A stretch of 64,000 bases of DNA from Palaemon carinicauda. Lineage: Eukaryota > Arthropoda > Malacostraca > Decapoda > Palaemonidae. Below the pieces are notes generated by a model. That model worked only from the letters and a program-made list of their open reading frames with translations, had not been told where the DNA came from and did not search any database. The first letter of the stretch is position 1; each line of letters opens with the position of its first letter. The translations under genes and the position numbers were made by a program. Where the stretch lies: NCBI RefSeq assembly GCF_036898095.1, contig NC_090765.1, forward strand, positions 36,855,309-36,919,308. The letters are read 5' to 3'. Of the stretch, positions 18,611-31,929 are shown in pieces.

Positions 18611-20193
18611 CGCTAACCCCGTCTGTTGCCACACCTGCTCCCGTAGACCCTAAATGGGCTTTGCTGCAAGACATGCAGTCCAAGCTTGCGTCCTTGATAG
18701 AGGACTTTAATGCGGAGAAGGTTGCTACCGAACCTTCTGGCCAACAACCTTCCAACCGGTCGGTTGTGCGCCCTGTTGACGCTGAGGTAACCTACTCGCG
18801 TCTGCCAGTTGAGGTGGTTCCTCCACCGATGCGACCCAGTGTGGGTTGCCAGCCGCACATTGACGTTAAGCGACGCTCGGAGGTGGTTGTTGACGTTCAG
18901 GACGTTCAACAACCAGCAGAGGTGACTTGTTTTGACGCAGTGCGTCAACCTCAGCAACCCGGTAGGGTGTTGACTGCACAACCCAGACGGTCTAGACAGT
19001 CTCGGGTTGACGCTGTGCTTCCTCGCGCACCCATGGTTGTTGACAGTTCACAGACTGTGCAGCAGTTCCATGATGTTGCGTCCGGCTCCGTCACGCATGC
19101 ACCAGTGCGACCGGACTCAGCGAGCCAGACGTTGCCCACTCCGTTGCCGTTTCCTCATCTGTTTTCGGATGAGGAACCCTCTGATGTGGACGTTGCCCCC
19201 AGAATAGATCAAGCCCTGCTATCCATCCAGAAGATGCTGAAGAAGGAACGCTGCTCAGTCAGGCTGTGGATGAGTCTGGTAGGGACGCTGTCATCCGTGG
19301 AACAATTTGTGTCACTAGGAAGACTACACCTCCGTCCTCTTCAATACCATCTAGCTTTTCACTGGAAAAAGGACAAGACGCTAGAAGCGGTCTCGATCGC
19401 GGTTTCCGAAAAGATAAAGTCTTGTCTGACTTGGTGGAAGGACAATATCAACCTAAGAGAGGGTCTTCCCCTGGCTGTTCAGACTCCCAACCACGTTCTC
19501 TTCTCGGACGCATCGGACGTGGGCTGGGGCGCGACACTAGACGGTCGGGAATGCTCAGGACTGTGGAACTCGAGTCAGAGGAGCATGCATATCAACTGCA
19601 AGGAGCTGTTGGCAGTACATCTGGCCTTGAAAAGCTTCAAGTCTCTCCTTCGAGGCAAAGTGGTGGAAGTTAACTCGGACATCACCACGGCCTTGGCGTA
19701 CATCTCCAAACAAGGAGGTACCCACTCACTGACGTTGTACGAGATCGCAAGGGACCTGCTCATCTGGTCAAAAGGTCAAGACATCTCCCTAGTAACGAGG
19801 TTCATCCAAGGCGACTTGAACGTCATAGCAGATTGTCTCAGTCGGAAAGGGCAAGTAATTCCAACCGAATGGACCCTCCACAAGGATGTGTGCAAGAGAC
19901 TTTGGGCCACTTGGGGTAAAACCATCCATAGATCTCTTTGCAACCTCGCTGACCAAGAGGCTTCCAATCTATTGCTCTCCAGTCCCAGACCCAGCAGCAA
20001 TACATATAGATGCTTTCCTCCTAGATTGGTCACATCTGGATCTCTACGCATTCCCACCGTTCAAGATTGTCAACAAGGTACTGCAGAAGTTCGCCTCTCA
20101 CGAAGGGACAAGGTTGACGTTAGTTGCTTCCCTCTGGCCCGCGAGAGAATGGTTCACCGAGATACTTCGATGGTTAGTAGACGTTCCCAGTAG
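18595..20193 (+). pseudogene. In-frame fusion of gag middle part and RNase H (DIRS element 2)
   Basis: One open frame. The N-terminal part (DPKWALLQDMQSKLASLIED) is a second copy of the gag middle. At about 19195-19210 it switches without frame change to the region downstream of the RT palm (QALLSIQKMLKKERCSVRLW), so the YLDD-containing RT is deleted. The RNase H acidic residues are all retained: D283 in FSDASDVGWG (counted from the TTG at 18661), E in NCKELLAVH, D in VNSDITTALAY and D in VIADCLSRK. One extra base near 19922 moves the normal continuation (IDLFATSLTKRLP) to another frame, so the last ~90 residues here are not the ancestral ones. A product with gag plus RNase H is conceivable but untested. 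Confidence 0.75.
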
Positions 20194-20299
20194 TCTTCCT
20201 CTAAGGGTAGACCTTCTACGTCAGCCACACGTAAAGAAGGTACTCCAAAGCCTCCACGCTCTTCGTCTGACTGCCTTCAGACTATCGAAAGACTCTTGA
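19925..20299 (+). pseudogene. Post-RNase H domain of DIRS element 2, displaced by a frameshift
   Basis: Encodes IDLFATSLTKRLPIYCSPVP through YAFPPFKIVNKVLQKF and SLWPAREWF, collinear with residues about 575-700 of ORF2 in element 1 and ending in the same FRLSKDS. It lies in a different frame from the RNase H because of the single-base insertion near 19922. Confidence 0.75.
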
Positions 20300-20521
20300 G
20301 AGCTAGAGGCTTTTCGAAGGAAGCAGCCAGTGCGATTGCTAGAGCAAGGAGAGCGTCTTCCATTAGAGTCTACCAATCGAAGTGGGAAGTCTTCCGAGAC
20401 TGGTGCAAGTCAGTTTCTGTATCCTCGACCAGTACCTCTGTAGCTCAAATAGCTGTTTTTTCTCTTATACCTGAGAAAAGGACGATCCCTTTCAGCTCCC
20501 ACTATCAAGGGCTACAGAAGC
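20296..20521 (+). pseudogene. N-terminal piece of the element 2 recombinase
   Basis: Encodes RARGFSKEAASAIARARRAS and YQSKWEVFRDWC, matching the start of the element 1 recombinase. A one-base insertion in the T-rich stretch near 20455-20465 (relative to element 1) breaks the frame before the rest of the protein. Confidence 0.75.
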
Positions 20522-21343
20522 ATGTTGGCATCGGTCTTCCGGCATGGAGGCTTAGATCTTTCCAAACATAAAGATCTGCAAGACCTCCTTAAGTCTTTTG
20601 AGACCACCAAGGAGCGTCGTTTGGCTACCCCTGGATGGAATTTAGACGTGGTACTAAGATTCTTCATGTCAGACAGGTTGGAGCCGTTACAATCAGCCTC
20701 CCTGAAAGATCTCACTCTTAAGACTCTTTTCCTGGTATGCTTAGCCTCGGCTAAAAGAGTCAGTGAGATTCATGCCTTCAGCAAGAACATAGGATTTTCG
20801 TCAAAAAAAGCCACTTGTTCGCTACAACTTGGTTTTCTAGCCAAAAATGAGCTGCCTTCTCGGCCTTGGCCTAAATCTTTCGATATCCCCAGCTTATCGG
20901 AGATCGTAGGCAATGAACTAGAAAGAGTCTTATGCCCTGTTAGAACTCTTAAGTTCTATTTAAAGCGTACTAAAGCTTTACAAGGCCAATCTGAAGCTTT
21001 ATGGTGTTCAGTTAAGAAACCATCCTTGCCTATGTCAAAGAATGCTTGGTCAGACTTTATCAGATTGTTAATACGAGAAGCTCATTCACATCTGAGTGAG
21101 GAAGACCGAACTTTGCTTAAGGTGAAGACGCACGAAGTTAGAGCTGTAACAACTTCCGTGGCCATTAAGCAAAATATATCTCTGCAAAGTATAATGGACG
21201 CAACCTATTGGAGAAGCAAGTCAGTGTTCGCGTCATTTTACTTGAAAGATGTCCACTCTCTTTACAAGAACTGCTACACACTGGGACCATTCGTAGCAGC
21301 GAGTGCAGTAGTGGGTGAGGGCTCAACCACTACAATTCCCTAA
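20522..21343 (+). CDS. Tyrosine recombinase core of DIRS element 2 (5'-truncated frame)
   Basis: 273 residues from the ATG at 20522, collinear with the C-terminal two thirds of the element 1 recombinase. All catalytic positions are kept: Arg in LASAKRVSEI, His-x-x-Arg in THEVRAV and Tyr in FASFYLKDV. It ends VAASAVVGEGSTTTIP, as in the other copies. The core-binding N-terminus is separated by a frameshift, so activity is doubtful, but the catalytic domain is intact. Confidence 0.8.
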   Translation: MLASVFRHGGLDLSKHKDLQDLLKSFETTKERRLATPGWNLDVVLRFFMSDRLEPLQSASLKDLTLKTLFLVCLASAKRVSEIHAFSKNIGFSSKKATCSLQLGFLAKNELPSRPWPKSFDIPSLSEIVGNELERVLCPVRTLKFYLKRTKALQGQSEALWCSVKKPSLPMSKNAWSDFIRLLIREAHSHLSEEDRTLLKVKTHEVRAVTTSVAIKQNISLQSIMDATYWRSKSVFASFYLKDVHSLYKNCYTLGPFVAASAVVGEGSTTTIP

Positions 21344-21740
21344 TTCCTTATCCTTTTAATCTGTCTCTTGAAATGTTGTTTTTTTATGGGTTGTCCGGAA
21401 GGCTAAGAAGCCTTTCGCATCCTGGTTGATTTGGCGGGTGGTCAAAGTCATTTCTTGAGAGCGCCTAGATTAGGGGTTTGATGAGGTCCTGTTGTATGGG
21501 TTGCAACCCTTGATACTTCAGATCCTAGGGGTCGATCAGCATCCTAAGAGGATCGCGAGACTCCGTAAGGAAGACGTACTTAAAAGGCAGAGTAATTGTT
21601 CAAGTCGACTTCCTTACCAGGTACCTATTTATTTTGTTTTTGTTATTTTGATAACTTCTAAAATGAAATAAAAAACTCTTAGCTCATAAAAGTGTAAACA
21701 TATATTACTGGTCTCTACCCACCATCCTGGGTGTGAATCA
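21344..21740 (+). other. 3' untranslated region of DIRS element 2
   Basis: Collinear with 8420-8818 of element 1, including GGCGGGTGGTCA, GAGGTCCTGT and TGGGTGTGAATCAGCTA directly before the ICR. Confidence 0.7.
21565..21617 (+). promoter_or_regulatory. Conserved 3'-UTR hairpin of DIRS element 2
   Basis: Perfect stem GTAAGGAAG (21565-21573) with CTTCCTTAC (21609-21617) and loop core AGGCAGAGTAA, as in element 1, while flanking bases have diverged. Confidence 0.6.
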
Positions 21741-21828
21741 GCTATATAATCACCGGCTAAGTTAAATATTGAAAAATGTTATTTTGATTATAAAATAAAT
21801 TTTTGAATATACTTACCCGGTGATTATA
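21741..21828 (+). repeat. ICR of DIRS element 2
   Basis: 21741-21778 is the exact reverse complement of the left end 15600-15637. 21779-21828 is the exact reverse complement of the right end (about 22016-22066). It defines the element boundaries. Confidence 0.9.
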
Positions 21829-21876
21829 AATTAAATGACCCTCCCTTCCTCCCCAATAGAGACGCAGTGGGACGAG

Positions 21877-22070
21877 GAGAAAATTGAGTCTTTGTTTACA
21901 TTGAGAGCTGGGTATCTGGTCGACAGATGGCGCTGTTGGGCACACCCGCAACCAGTGTAGCGATCGCTGGCGAGTTTTTCCGTAGAGTTGTCTGTCGAGC
22001 AACAGAGTTGCAGCTATATAATCACCGGGTAAGTATATTCAAAAATTTATTTTATAATCAAAATAACATT
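21877..22070 (-). repeat. Right ITR of DIRS element 2
   Basis: Inverted copy of the left ITR with a longer outer tail (GGGTAAGTATATTCAAAAAT and onward to ATAACATT). ORF-like readings here are mirror images of the left ITR. Confidence 0.88.
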
Positions 22071-24679
22071 TCATATTTATTCCATTTTAATATGTAGTAT
22101 TCTCGTAATAAGTATTGGTTTGTTTTCACCTTTTGTTTTTTCATGTGGGTTTTTGCCATTTTTTTTGCCGTTCTCATCTTTTCTAACTGTCTTTGCTTTC
22201 CTGAGAATTTTCTTTTCTCCCTCTGCTTTGTATAAATTCTGATTTTATTCCTACCATTGTATTCTTTGTATATCTTACCTGCATACCAATTGTTTTATTG
22301 CTCTTAGTTAAAACATTGGTGATGTATAACTATTTTGTGAATTGTAAGTAATCCCGGGGAGGCACAATTATAGAGAGGATAGTTCCATATTTTTTGTTGA
22401 ATGTTTTATTTTTATTTATTTTCGCTTGATTGGAATTTTCCCCTTGCTTAATTGTTTCTTATTGCAATTTGTCATTTCAAATACTGATCTTTTTGGATGT
22501 TTTACTAATGAACTTCTTTATAATTAGGTAATACTCCAATTTATATGTTTCCGATAGGCTTTCTAGATGTTTAAAGTTTTGAAGATCATTTATGAATGGC
22601 AGAGGCAAGGGGCAGTGACAATGGCTTAGAGACTGACCATAAACACTTGATATAGTCTCTCCCAAATCCCCATCCTAAGTTCTCAAGGATGGTGAGGTGG
22701 CAGATACTACAAGATACTATTGAGCTTGAGTCCAGCAGATTGCCGGGTAGGAATGTTTCCAATAGGGTAGGATTCAGGAAGGTTCTAGATTTGAGGATGA
22801 ATCCAATGACGCAGTTGGTTTCAATTTAATCTTCCCATGTACAATCAATGGTTTTCCTACATGCAAGTTGGTTCCAAATACTTACTTTAACTTATATGGT
22901 ACCTCGCAATAACAAAATTCAACGTTGATCGGAGCTCTGAAAGAGCAAACTGCATCTACTAAGCTGTCATTCATAATGCTGTACTTCATTAAATACAGGT
23001 ACTTTAACATAGGTGGAAAATGTAAACAGCCACCAGTACGTGTATTCTTGAGCTTGTTACTTTATCATGGATAGATGATTTTTGGTTTTGACAATTATGT
23101 GCAAATGCAATATGTATTTTTGCAATTCTTGTTGTAGTTATTTTTACTTTGCAAATGTAAAATGAAATAGATGTGAGGATTCCTAGAGATTTGAAGTTTG
23201 ATTGGTAAGTGGTGTAGCTGATATTGTGTATACAGTACTATGCTTCCAGTCCCTGGTTCACTATTGGTAGTGTAGTACTTTGGGATTTTGAATACGGTAG
23301 TCTGAATTTATCAATGCAAAATGGAAATGAAAATATTCTCTCATCTACTTATGATTAGGAAGAGAAAAGTTCGTTTAAGATATGTAACTATCTTATTTGA
23401 TCCCTCTAATCGTGGATCATTTAACTATTCTGGAAGTTATGGAAGTTCAAGTAATGAGAGGTATTACTTTCCTTCTTTAAACACTGAATAATACGATTGG
23501 ATTTGCAGTCCTTTCACTGACTTTTCAAGTGGTAACATTGACTTATCATTAACAAGAGGAGGAGTTGGCCACTACAGTATATCTGTTGATGGTGGCTTAC
23601 AAATTAGCCAGAAAGAGGTGTTCATTTATCAGGTTTTGGATTTATAATAAAGAAGAGTATCCTTTGGTAGCTAGTGAAGCAATGAATATTGTATTACATT
23701 TTGCACATCATACCTCTATGAGTTGGGGTTTTCTCCACTTACTAATAATAAAAGCAAATATAAATCAAATATTAAATGCACTGAAGTGTAGGTGAGAGTA
23801 TGTTTATGCCATACTAGGCCTTATATTAAAATAATTGCCGACTTGCATTAAGCACTGGTTTCACTATTGTATACTTGAATATGCAGTGTACTGTAATGAC
23901 TTTTGAAGTGCATATTACAGAAGACTTCTTTGTTATTTTTAAATTATCAAATATCTTGAGACAAATTTTTCCTAATGAAAATTTAGTTTGCCTCAGAGTT
24001 TCAACTATTCTACAAGTGTGGTCTCAAGTAAAAAAGGTTGAAAAACACTGGTCTACATAGATATACATTACTGTATTTAGTGCCATTTTCTTTAAGGTTT
24101 TGTTTTGCTATTTTTATAGTTTTTTTTTTTTAAGATTCCTGCAACCTTTAAGAATCCTTTGTCCCGATAATCTTAGTTATGATTCAGATAATAGTTGAGA
24201 GATATTCTGTTATACCCTATTTTGCAAATTATTTCGGTATAGAACTTACCCATCCCACTAAGTGCCGGTGGATGTTATAAACTTTTCACTCTATTGCCTT
24301 TTGTTAGACTACATTGTTACTGTGCCCAGTACCAAAGTTCTTTTATTTTCTATACAACACTGCACCTAAAAAGCTATAGAATACTCTTGCTGGCCGTGTT
24401 GTGGATATTGCTCTCAAGTTCTGATTTAGATTTCTGTGTACTGTTAAATGCCATATTTTTTTTTTGCTTTACTTTTCTTAAATCTACCTTTAAGTACGGT
24501 ATACATTGAATAGACTGTTGTTGATTTATTAACTTTGTTTGTATTCTCTGTATCACTTTACATTTTACTATTTTTTCCTCTTCTCACACATGGTCATTTT
24601 TTTCTTTGTTGGAGGGTTATAGAGCAATTCTGTAGCCATTTATGTTTGCTCAGTATAAGTGTATACTGTGTTGAGTAAT
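22071..24679. other. Gene-free AT-rich sequence
   Basis: T-rich single-copy-looking DNA without a supported ORF, RNA gene or recognised repeat. Short ORFs present are no longer than expected by chance. Could be intronic or intergenic. Confidence 0.5.
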
Positions 24680-24840
24680 AATGATGCCCACACCAACAGC
24701 TATTCAAAATCACTTCAGAAACACTGAAAAGCCTTTCTACCAACAACTATTAATGATAACTTCAAGAGATAAGCATTTTTACCAACAACTATTAATAATG
24801 ACTCCAGGAGAGTTAAAAAGCATTTCTACTGCAAACAATA
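24680..24840. repeat. Short tandem repeat, ~50-bp unit, about three copies
   Basis: Repeating pattern ACCAACAACTATTAATAATGAC followed by AGAG..AAAAAGCATTTCT, diverged between copies. Confidence 0.6.
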
Positions 24841-25664
24841 AGCTCTGAATATGGCAGTAGCAGAAAGATCTTGCGTTTTTAACCTCGCTCTCCTTGGCCT
24901 TGGCACCACTTTTGGGTTCACACATGCCAACTGTTGTTAATTTTGATGAATCTGTGTTTCCCTTACCATGCGTGCTAAAAGTGGCAGCTTAAGATACATA
25001 CATTAATTTATAACTAATCTTAAGTGCATTTGAACATACAGTTTTGTTCACTAATCATGTTTGGAAGACTGCTTCAATGTAGAATTGCTCTTTGATGACA
25101 TGGGTAAGAATGTAGAGTAATATAAAGCATTGTCTGTAAACTTGAGCCATTTTCATCCAGAGTGTGATTAACACTGCATTAATCGTCTTTTGTGAGAGGG
25201 CCTTGACAGTGAGAGGAGTTTTATTAGCTGGCTTTGTTAAAATGGCGCAAATCAGTAAATAGGCTGTGGTGGTTTTCCACCCTCTTTTGACTTCTCCAAT
25301 TGCTCATTGTTTATCATTGCTAAATTAGCCTTCTTAACTTTGTCACCTGTACTTGTTGGGATGACTGTTCCTTCATCTGTGGGGTAAGTGATTGGTGCGC
25401 TTCGTCCATGCCAATTTTTAGCGCTTATGCTCATACCCTTGTATTCTTGTGATGACTGTATCCCTTTTTGATGAGGGCTTTTGCGGATGTGCCTCTCTTG
25501 GATTTGCATCTATGTTTGTAGTGCTTGTTCCTGTTGAGGGGGTCACTCTTGCATATATTTGAAAGTTGGTGGTGCAGAGAATATGGACTCTGTAGTCCTG
25601 AAGAATGCCTATGAATTAAAAAAAAAAAAAAGTACCATGAAAATTTTTTTATTTTCTTTAGTAA
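24841..25664. other. Gene-free sequence
   Basis: No supported gene. A short minus-strand ORF at 25252-25509 resembles nothing I know and is probably chance. Confidence 0.4.
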
Positions 25665-26150
25665 CTACTCACTTATCATTTAAATATCCTGTTTATATGT
25701 TTGTCAATCTTCACTTGTATATTTAAGGTGCTTTAGTAAGTTAATAACTACTAACTTGTCATTTTTATGTCCTTTTTTATGCATTTGTCACTTGATTTGT
25801 ATGTGTAAAGTGCTTTAGTAAATTAGTATACACTAACTTGTCATTTGCATGTTATATGTTTCTCTCATGAGTTGTATATGTAAGGAGCTTTAGTAAGTTA
25901 GTAACTAGTAATTTTTTAAATTTTTATGTACTTTTTATATTTGTCACTCATAGCTTTGTATTTGTGAGGTATTTTAGAAATTTACTGTAGTAGTTACTAA
26001 CTTGTCCTTTTCATGTGTTTGTCGCCTGATGTAAAGTACTTTAGCAAGTTAGTAACAAGTAACTTGTCATTTTTATGTGTTTTTCACTCTTGACTTTTAT
26101 ATGTATTGTCACTCTTGACTTGTATATGTAAGGTGCTTTGGGAAGTTGAT
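25665..26150. repeat. Degenerate minisatellite, ~60-90-bp unit, five to six copies
   Basis: The unit contains ACTAACTTGTCATTTTTATGT, then TTTGTCACTCTTGACTTGTA, then TATGTAAGGTGCTTTAGTAAG. Anchors of ACTAACTTGTC lie at about 25751, 25833, 25905, 25997 and 26056, so spacing varies. Confidence 0.7.
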
Positions 26151-27309
26151 AAAAACTTGAAATTTTAGTCTTATTTGTTTGTGAATGTTACATGGTAAAT
26201 GAAAGCTATTATTTTAATGCAAATTTGTATTTTACTACATTTTTATTGTACATTATATCACTAGAATTGAATTTTGTTTGAATAAACATTTCCTCTGATT
26301 GGGAACATATTTTATTACCAAAATTGAAAGAAAAGAAATGTTCCAAGTGGTCACCAGTGTGTTTAATACAACACTTGTATTTGAAGAAAATATTTTTGCA
26401 AATTTCTATACCACTACCCATAACTGGGCACTAATGCCCAGACAGGCATAGCGTGCTTCCCTGTAAGCCGGTCAAGTAACCCTTGGGGGTATAGTGTTTG
26501 TGCAACTTTGCAGTGTCAGAGTGTATTTTTTGAAAAAAAATACAAAAAGGAAAATGTCTTAAAAAGGCCTCAAAATTGATAATATACTGTACTAGTTGGC
26601 TTTTTTCTTATCAATTATTTCTGTAGGTGGCTACTATAGAACTAATGTTAACCTTGACAATAGGCTTTTTCTGATTATTCTTTTAAAAGAAAACTTTAAA
26701 ATGTCCTTAACCCCATTAGGGGATAATGCACGTGTGCATTATTTCAGGATTTTTAGTCTTCCTTCTGCCCATAGCTGCACATGGTTTGCATCCCTCCACA
26801 TTACCTCCGTTCTTACTTATTCTTGCTTTCTTTCGTCTATTTTGCTGTTCAACCTTTTCTAATTTTTACCTCATAAGAATTTGTCACAGATACACTTTGG
26901 CACTCAATGGACTCATTGTACCCAGCATAGGACTAGTTAGCCCAAATCCATAAATCCCATCCTTATCTGCTTCTCATTTTTACTTTTTTATAATGGCTCC
27001 ATTGCTGCATCCACCCATTTTACTTCATTATTGAACAGCGGGGTATTCCTCCAGTTGCTCTTCAGGGTTGAATGGCCTCTTAGGCCACAGTGCTGGTCCA
27101 CATGGCCCGAATTTCACCAATCAATTGATTAGTCTGTTTTGATATTTTTTTTTTGCTTGATTTTGTTCTTGAAAAAGTTGGAATCGAGGACAACTTTTCT
27201 TATCATCTGGTTCTGCAGTTACACTTGCCATTGTATGGAGAACTTTTGCTAAACAAAATGAGGTTATAAAAAGTAAAAAGTCACTTTCTCTTAATAGATA
27301 AGTATTTAA
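26151..27309. other. AT-rich sequence with a probable interspersed-repeat fragment
   Basis: No gene. At about 27015-27130 the stretch CTTCAGGGTTGAATGGCCTC followed by AGTGCTGG resembles an interspersed repeat common in decapod genomes; this is recognition only. The rest shows nothing. Confidence 0.35.
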
Positions 27310-29556
<2,247 letters not shown>

Positions 29557-29559
29557 TTT

Positions 29560-29805
29560 AGAGTAGGAATACCTTAATGTGGTGAAAGGGTTTGTGTATT
29601 ATTCCAATCAACAAAGCAGTACTAGTCAGGGACACCCATACTATGTTGGTTTCCTATGAACAGTCAGACAAAAGTCTCCTATTATCACCAATCTGCACAG
29701 CCAGCCTGGTGATGAAAACTGGCCAAACTCTAGACATGAATAAAGACGTGTCTGTGGCCTTTGTCATGCAGTGGACTAGAAATGGCCCATTTGTTGGTTG
29801 TGCAT
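29560..29805 (+). mobile_element. Short SINE-like repeat, copy A
   Basis: About 240 bp, collinear with 31055-31263 (CCTTAATGTGGTGAAAGGGT, then CAACAAAGCAGTACTAGTCAGG, then GAAAACTGGCCAAAC). The 3' part GTCTGTGGCCTTTGTCATGC plus AGTGGACTAG matches the 3' tail of the RTE-like LINE at 27690-27720. No tRNA-type promoter boxes are visible. Noncoding; the short ORF inside is not a gene. Confidence 0.6.
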
Positions 29806-29814
29806 AGATGTATA

Positions 29815-29930
29815 AAGGGGGCCTGGTAGGGGCGGGGGGGGGGGTGCTGGTAGAGTCCCCAGGGGCCTGTTAGGGGCCTAGTAGGGTCGGCAGTGGCCTG
29901 GTAGGGACGGCAGGGGCCTATGTGTGTGTG
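29815..29930. repeat. G-rich minisatellite
   Basis: Four or more irregular copies of GGGCCTGGTAGGGRCGGCAG, ending in a TG tract. It stands out sharply from the AT-rich surroundings and contains a run of ten G. Confidence 0.7.
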
Positions 29931-30030
29931 TGTGCATTTGTATATTGCAATTTACAAATTTTCCAATGGTTGGTATGTATTTAGATAATGATATGAGCAT
30001 GGTAACTACAAGTATTTATTACTTTAATAT

Positions 30031-30780
30031 GTATTTATATCCTCATCATTATCTCTTACGCCTATTGACGCTTAGGGCCTCGGTTAAATTTCGCCAGTGA
30101 CCTCTATCTTGAACTTTTAATTCAATACTTCTCCATTCATCATCTCCTACTTTGCGCTTCATAGTTATCAGCCTTATAGGCCTGGGATTCCTACTCTTCT
30201 AGTGCCTTGTGGAGCCCAGCTGAATGTTTGGTGAAGCAAACTAATCTCTTGGGGAGTGTGAAGAACATGCACAAACTATCTCCATCTACCCCTCATCATA
30301 ATTTCATCCCCATATGGCACTCGAATAATCTCTCATATAGTTTCATTTGTAATCCTGTCCTGCCATTTAACTCCCAATATCCTTCTGAGGGCTTTGTTCT
30401 CAAATCTACTAAATCTATGAGAAATTGTTTCATTGTCATACCATGATTCATGTCCATAGAGTAACACCGATCTCACTAAACTGATATACAGTATAGCCTG
30501 TTTTTATACGCAATTTCAGGCGATTAATTTCCAAATTTTACTTGACCTAGCCATTGTCTGGTTTGCTTTTTTCAATCTTTCACTAAACTAATTCTAAAGA
30601 CCCTATATTAGAGATTATAGTTCCTAAATACTTAAATGATTCTACTTCATTAATCCTTTCTCCTTCCAATGATATTTCATTTTCCATTGCATAATCTGTT
30701 TTCATCATCTGTCTTTCTTCTATTTATCTTCAGCTCAACCTCTTGTGATATTTCATGCATTCTGGTAAACTAGCATTTCA
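30031..30780 (-). pseudogene. LINE reverse transcriptase remnant, C-terminal part
   Basis: On the minus strand broken frames encode SLVRSVLLYGHESWYDNET, HRFSRFENKALRRILGVKWQ and a tail ELKVQDRGHWRNLTEALSVN, the usual C-terminus of non-LTR reverse transcriptases with the LLYG..SW and LRRILG..W motifs. Several stops are present; the 5' part is missing and runs into the TA array at 30799. Confidence 0.7.
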
Positions 30781-30798
30781 GATCCTGTGGTGTTCTGC

Positions 30799-30876
<78 letters not shown>

Positions 30877-30892
30877 TATATATATATAAGAG

Positions 30893-30960
<68 letters not shown>

Positions 30961-30983
30961 AGAGGATATATATATATATTTAT

Positions 30984-31054
<71 letters not shown>
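30799..31054. repeat. Compound (TA)n array
   Basis: TA tracts broken by two AAGAGGATGTATA/AAGAGGATATATA insertions. No coding content. Confidence 0.95.
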
Positions 31055-31057
<3 letters not shown>

Positions 31058-31263
31058 GGATTACCTTAAAGTGGTGAAAGGGTTGCCTATTGACATGATC
31101 AACAGGGCTGTACTAGTCAGAGCCACATATATTAGATTGGTTTGCTGTGAGGGATATGATGGAAATCTCCCACCATTCCCAATCCGCTCTGGCCAGCTTG
31201 ATTGTGAAAACTGGCCAAACCTCAGACATGAGTTGACGTGTCTGAGGCCTTTGCCCTGCATTT
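31055..31263 (+). mobile_element. Short SINE-like repeat, copy B
   Basis: Same family as 29560-29805 (CCTTAAAGTGGTGAAAGGGT, ACATGATCAACAGGGCTGTA and GAAAACTGGCCAAACCTCAG). The 3' tail GTCTGAGGCCTTTG is shared with the RTE-like LINE. It is flanked on both sides by (TA)n arrays. Confidence 0.6.
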
Positions 31264-31264
31264 G

Positions 31265-31267
<3 letters not shown>

Positions 31268-31356
<89 letters not shown>
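31268..31356. repeat. (TA)n microsatellite
   Basis: Pure TA tract of about 88 bp following the SINE-like copy B. Confidence 0.95.
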
Positions 31357-31358
<2 letters not shown>

Positions 31359-31415
31359 TATGAACGTAAGTAGGTATGCGTAATGCAGTTTACATGATTT
31401 TCTGCTAATATAAAT

Positions 31416-31580
31416 TATGGACATCATCAGCCGTAGCTAGTTCACTACAGGACAAAGGCCTCAGACGTCCATTCACTCCCGTCTGTTAATGGTCTTTCTA
31501 TGCCAGTCTATACCAGCAAATTTTCCTTGTTCGACAATCTATCATCTTCTCTTCTTTCCACTGCTTCTTTTGTAATCTCT
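31416..31580 (-). pseudogene. RTE-like LINE 3' tail
   Basis: Minus strand reads [19 protein letters not shown], then GIERPLT and WTSEAFVL, then TACGGCTGATGATG, collinear with the tail at 63811-63950 and with the end of the copy at 27310-27733. Only the last ~50 codons are present. Confidence 0.65.
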
Positions 31581-31655
31581 AGATACTCTTTATATATACT
31601 ATAACAGTATTTAAAATATAACAGTAGTAGTGCATCTGGGAGGATTTGTTCCTTT

Positions 31656-31756
<101 letters not shown>

Positions 31757-31929
31757 ATATATAAACACATACATACATATACATATAGGCTACGCACACA
31801 TAAATACACTCACGTATGGATTATTAACCAATTTTCTTTGACTGAAATGAAGTGTGGATGTTAACTGTGAATAAGAGAAAAGCGTAGGTGCCGGTGAGGA
31901 CTTTATAGTGGGCAGTATATGCTGCGTAG

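Larger units (their letters stand above)
15600..22070 (+). mobile_element. DIRS-type element 2, damaged
   Basis: Left ITR, scrambled and duplicated gag, deletion junction into RNase H, recombinase, conserved 3' region, ICR and right ITR. Both ends match the ICR perfectly: left 38 nt and right 51 nt. It lacks the RT palm domain and has frameshifts near 19922 and 20460, so it cannot move on its own, but it keeps complete ends and could be mobilised in trans. Confidence 0.9.
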
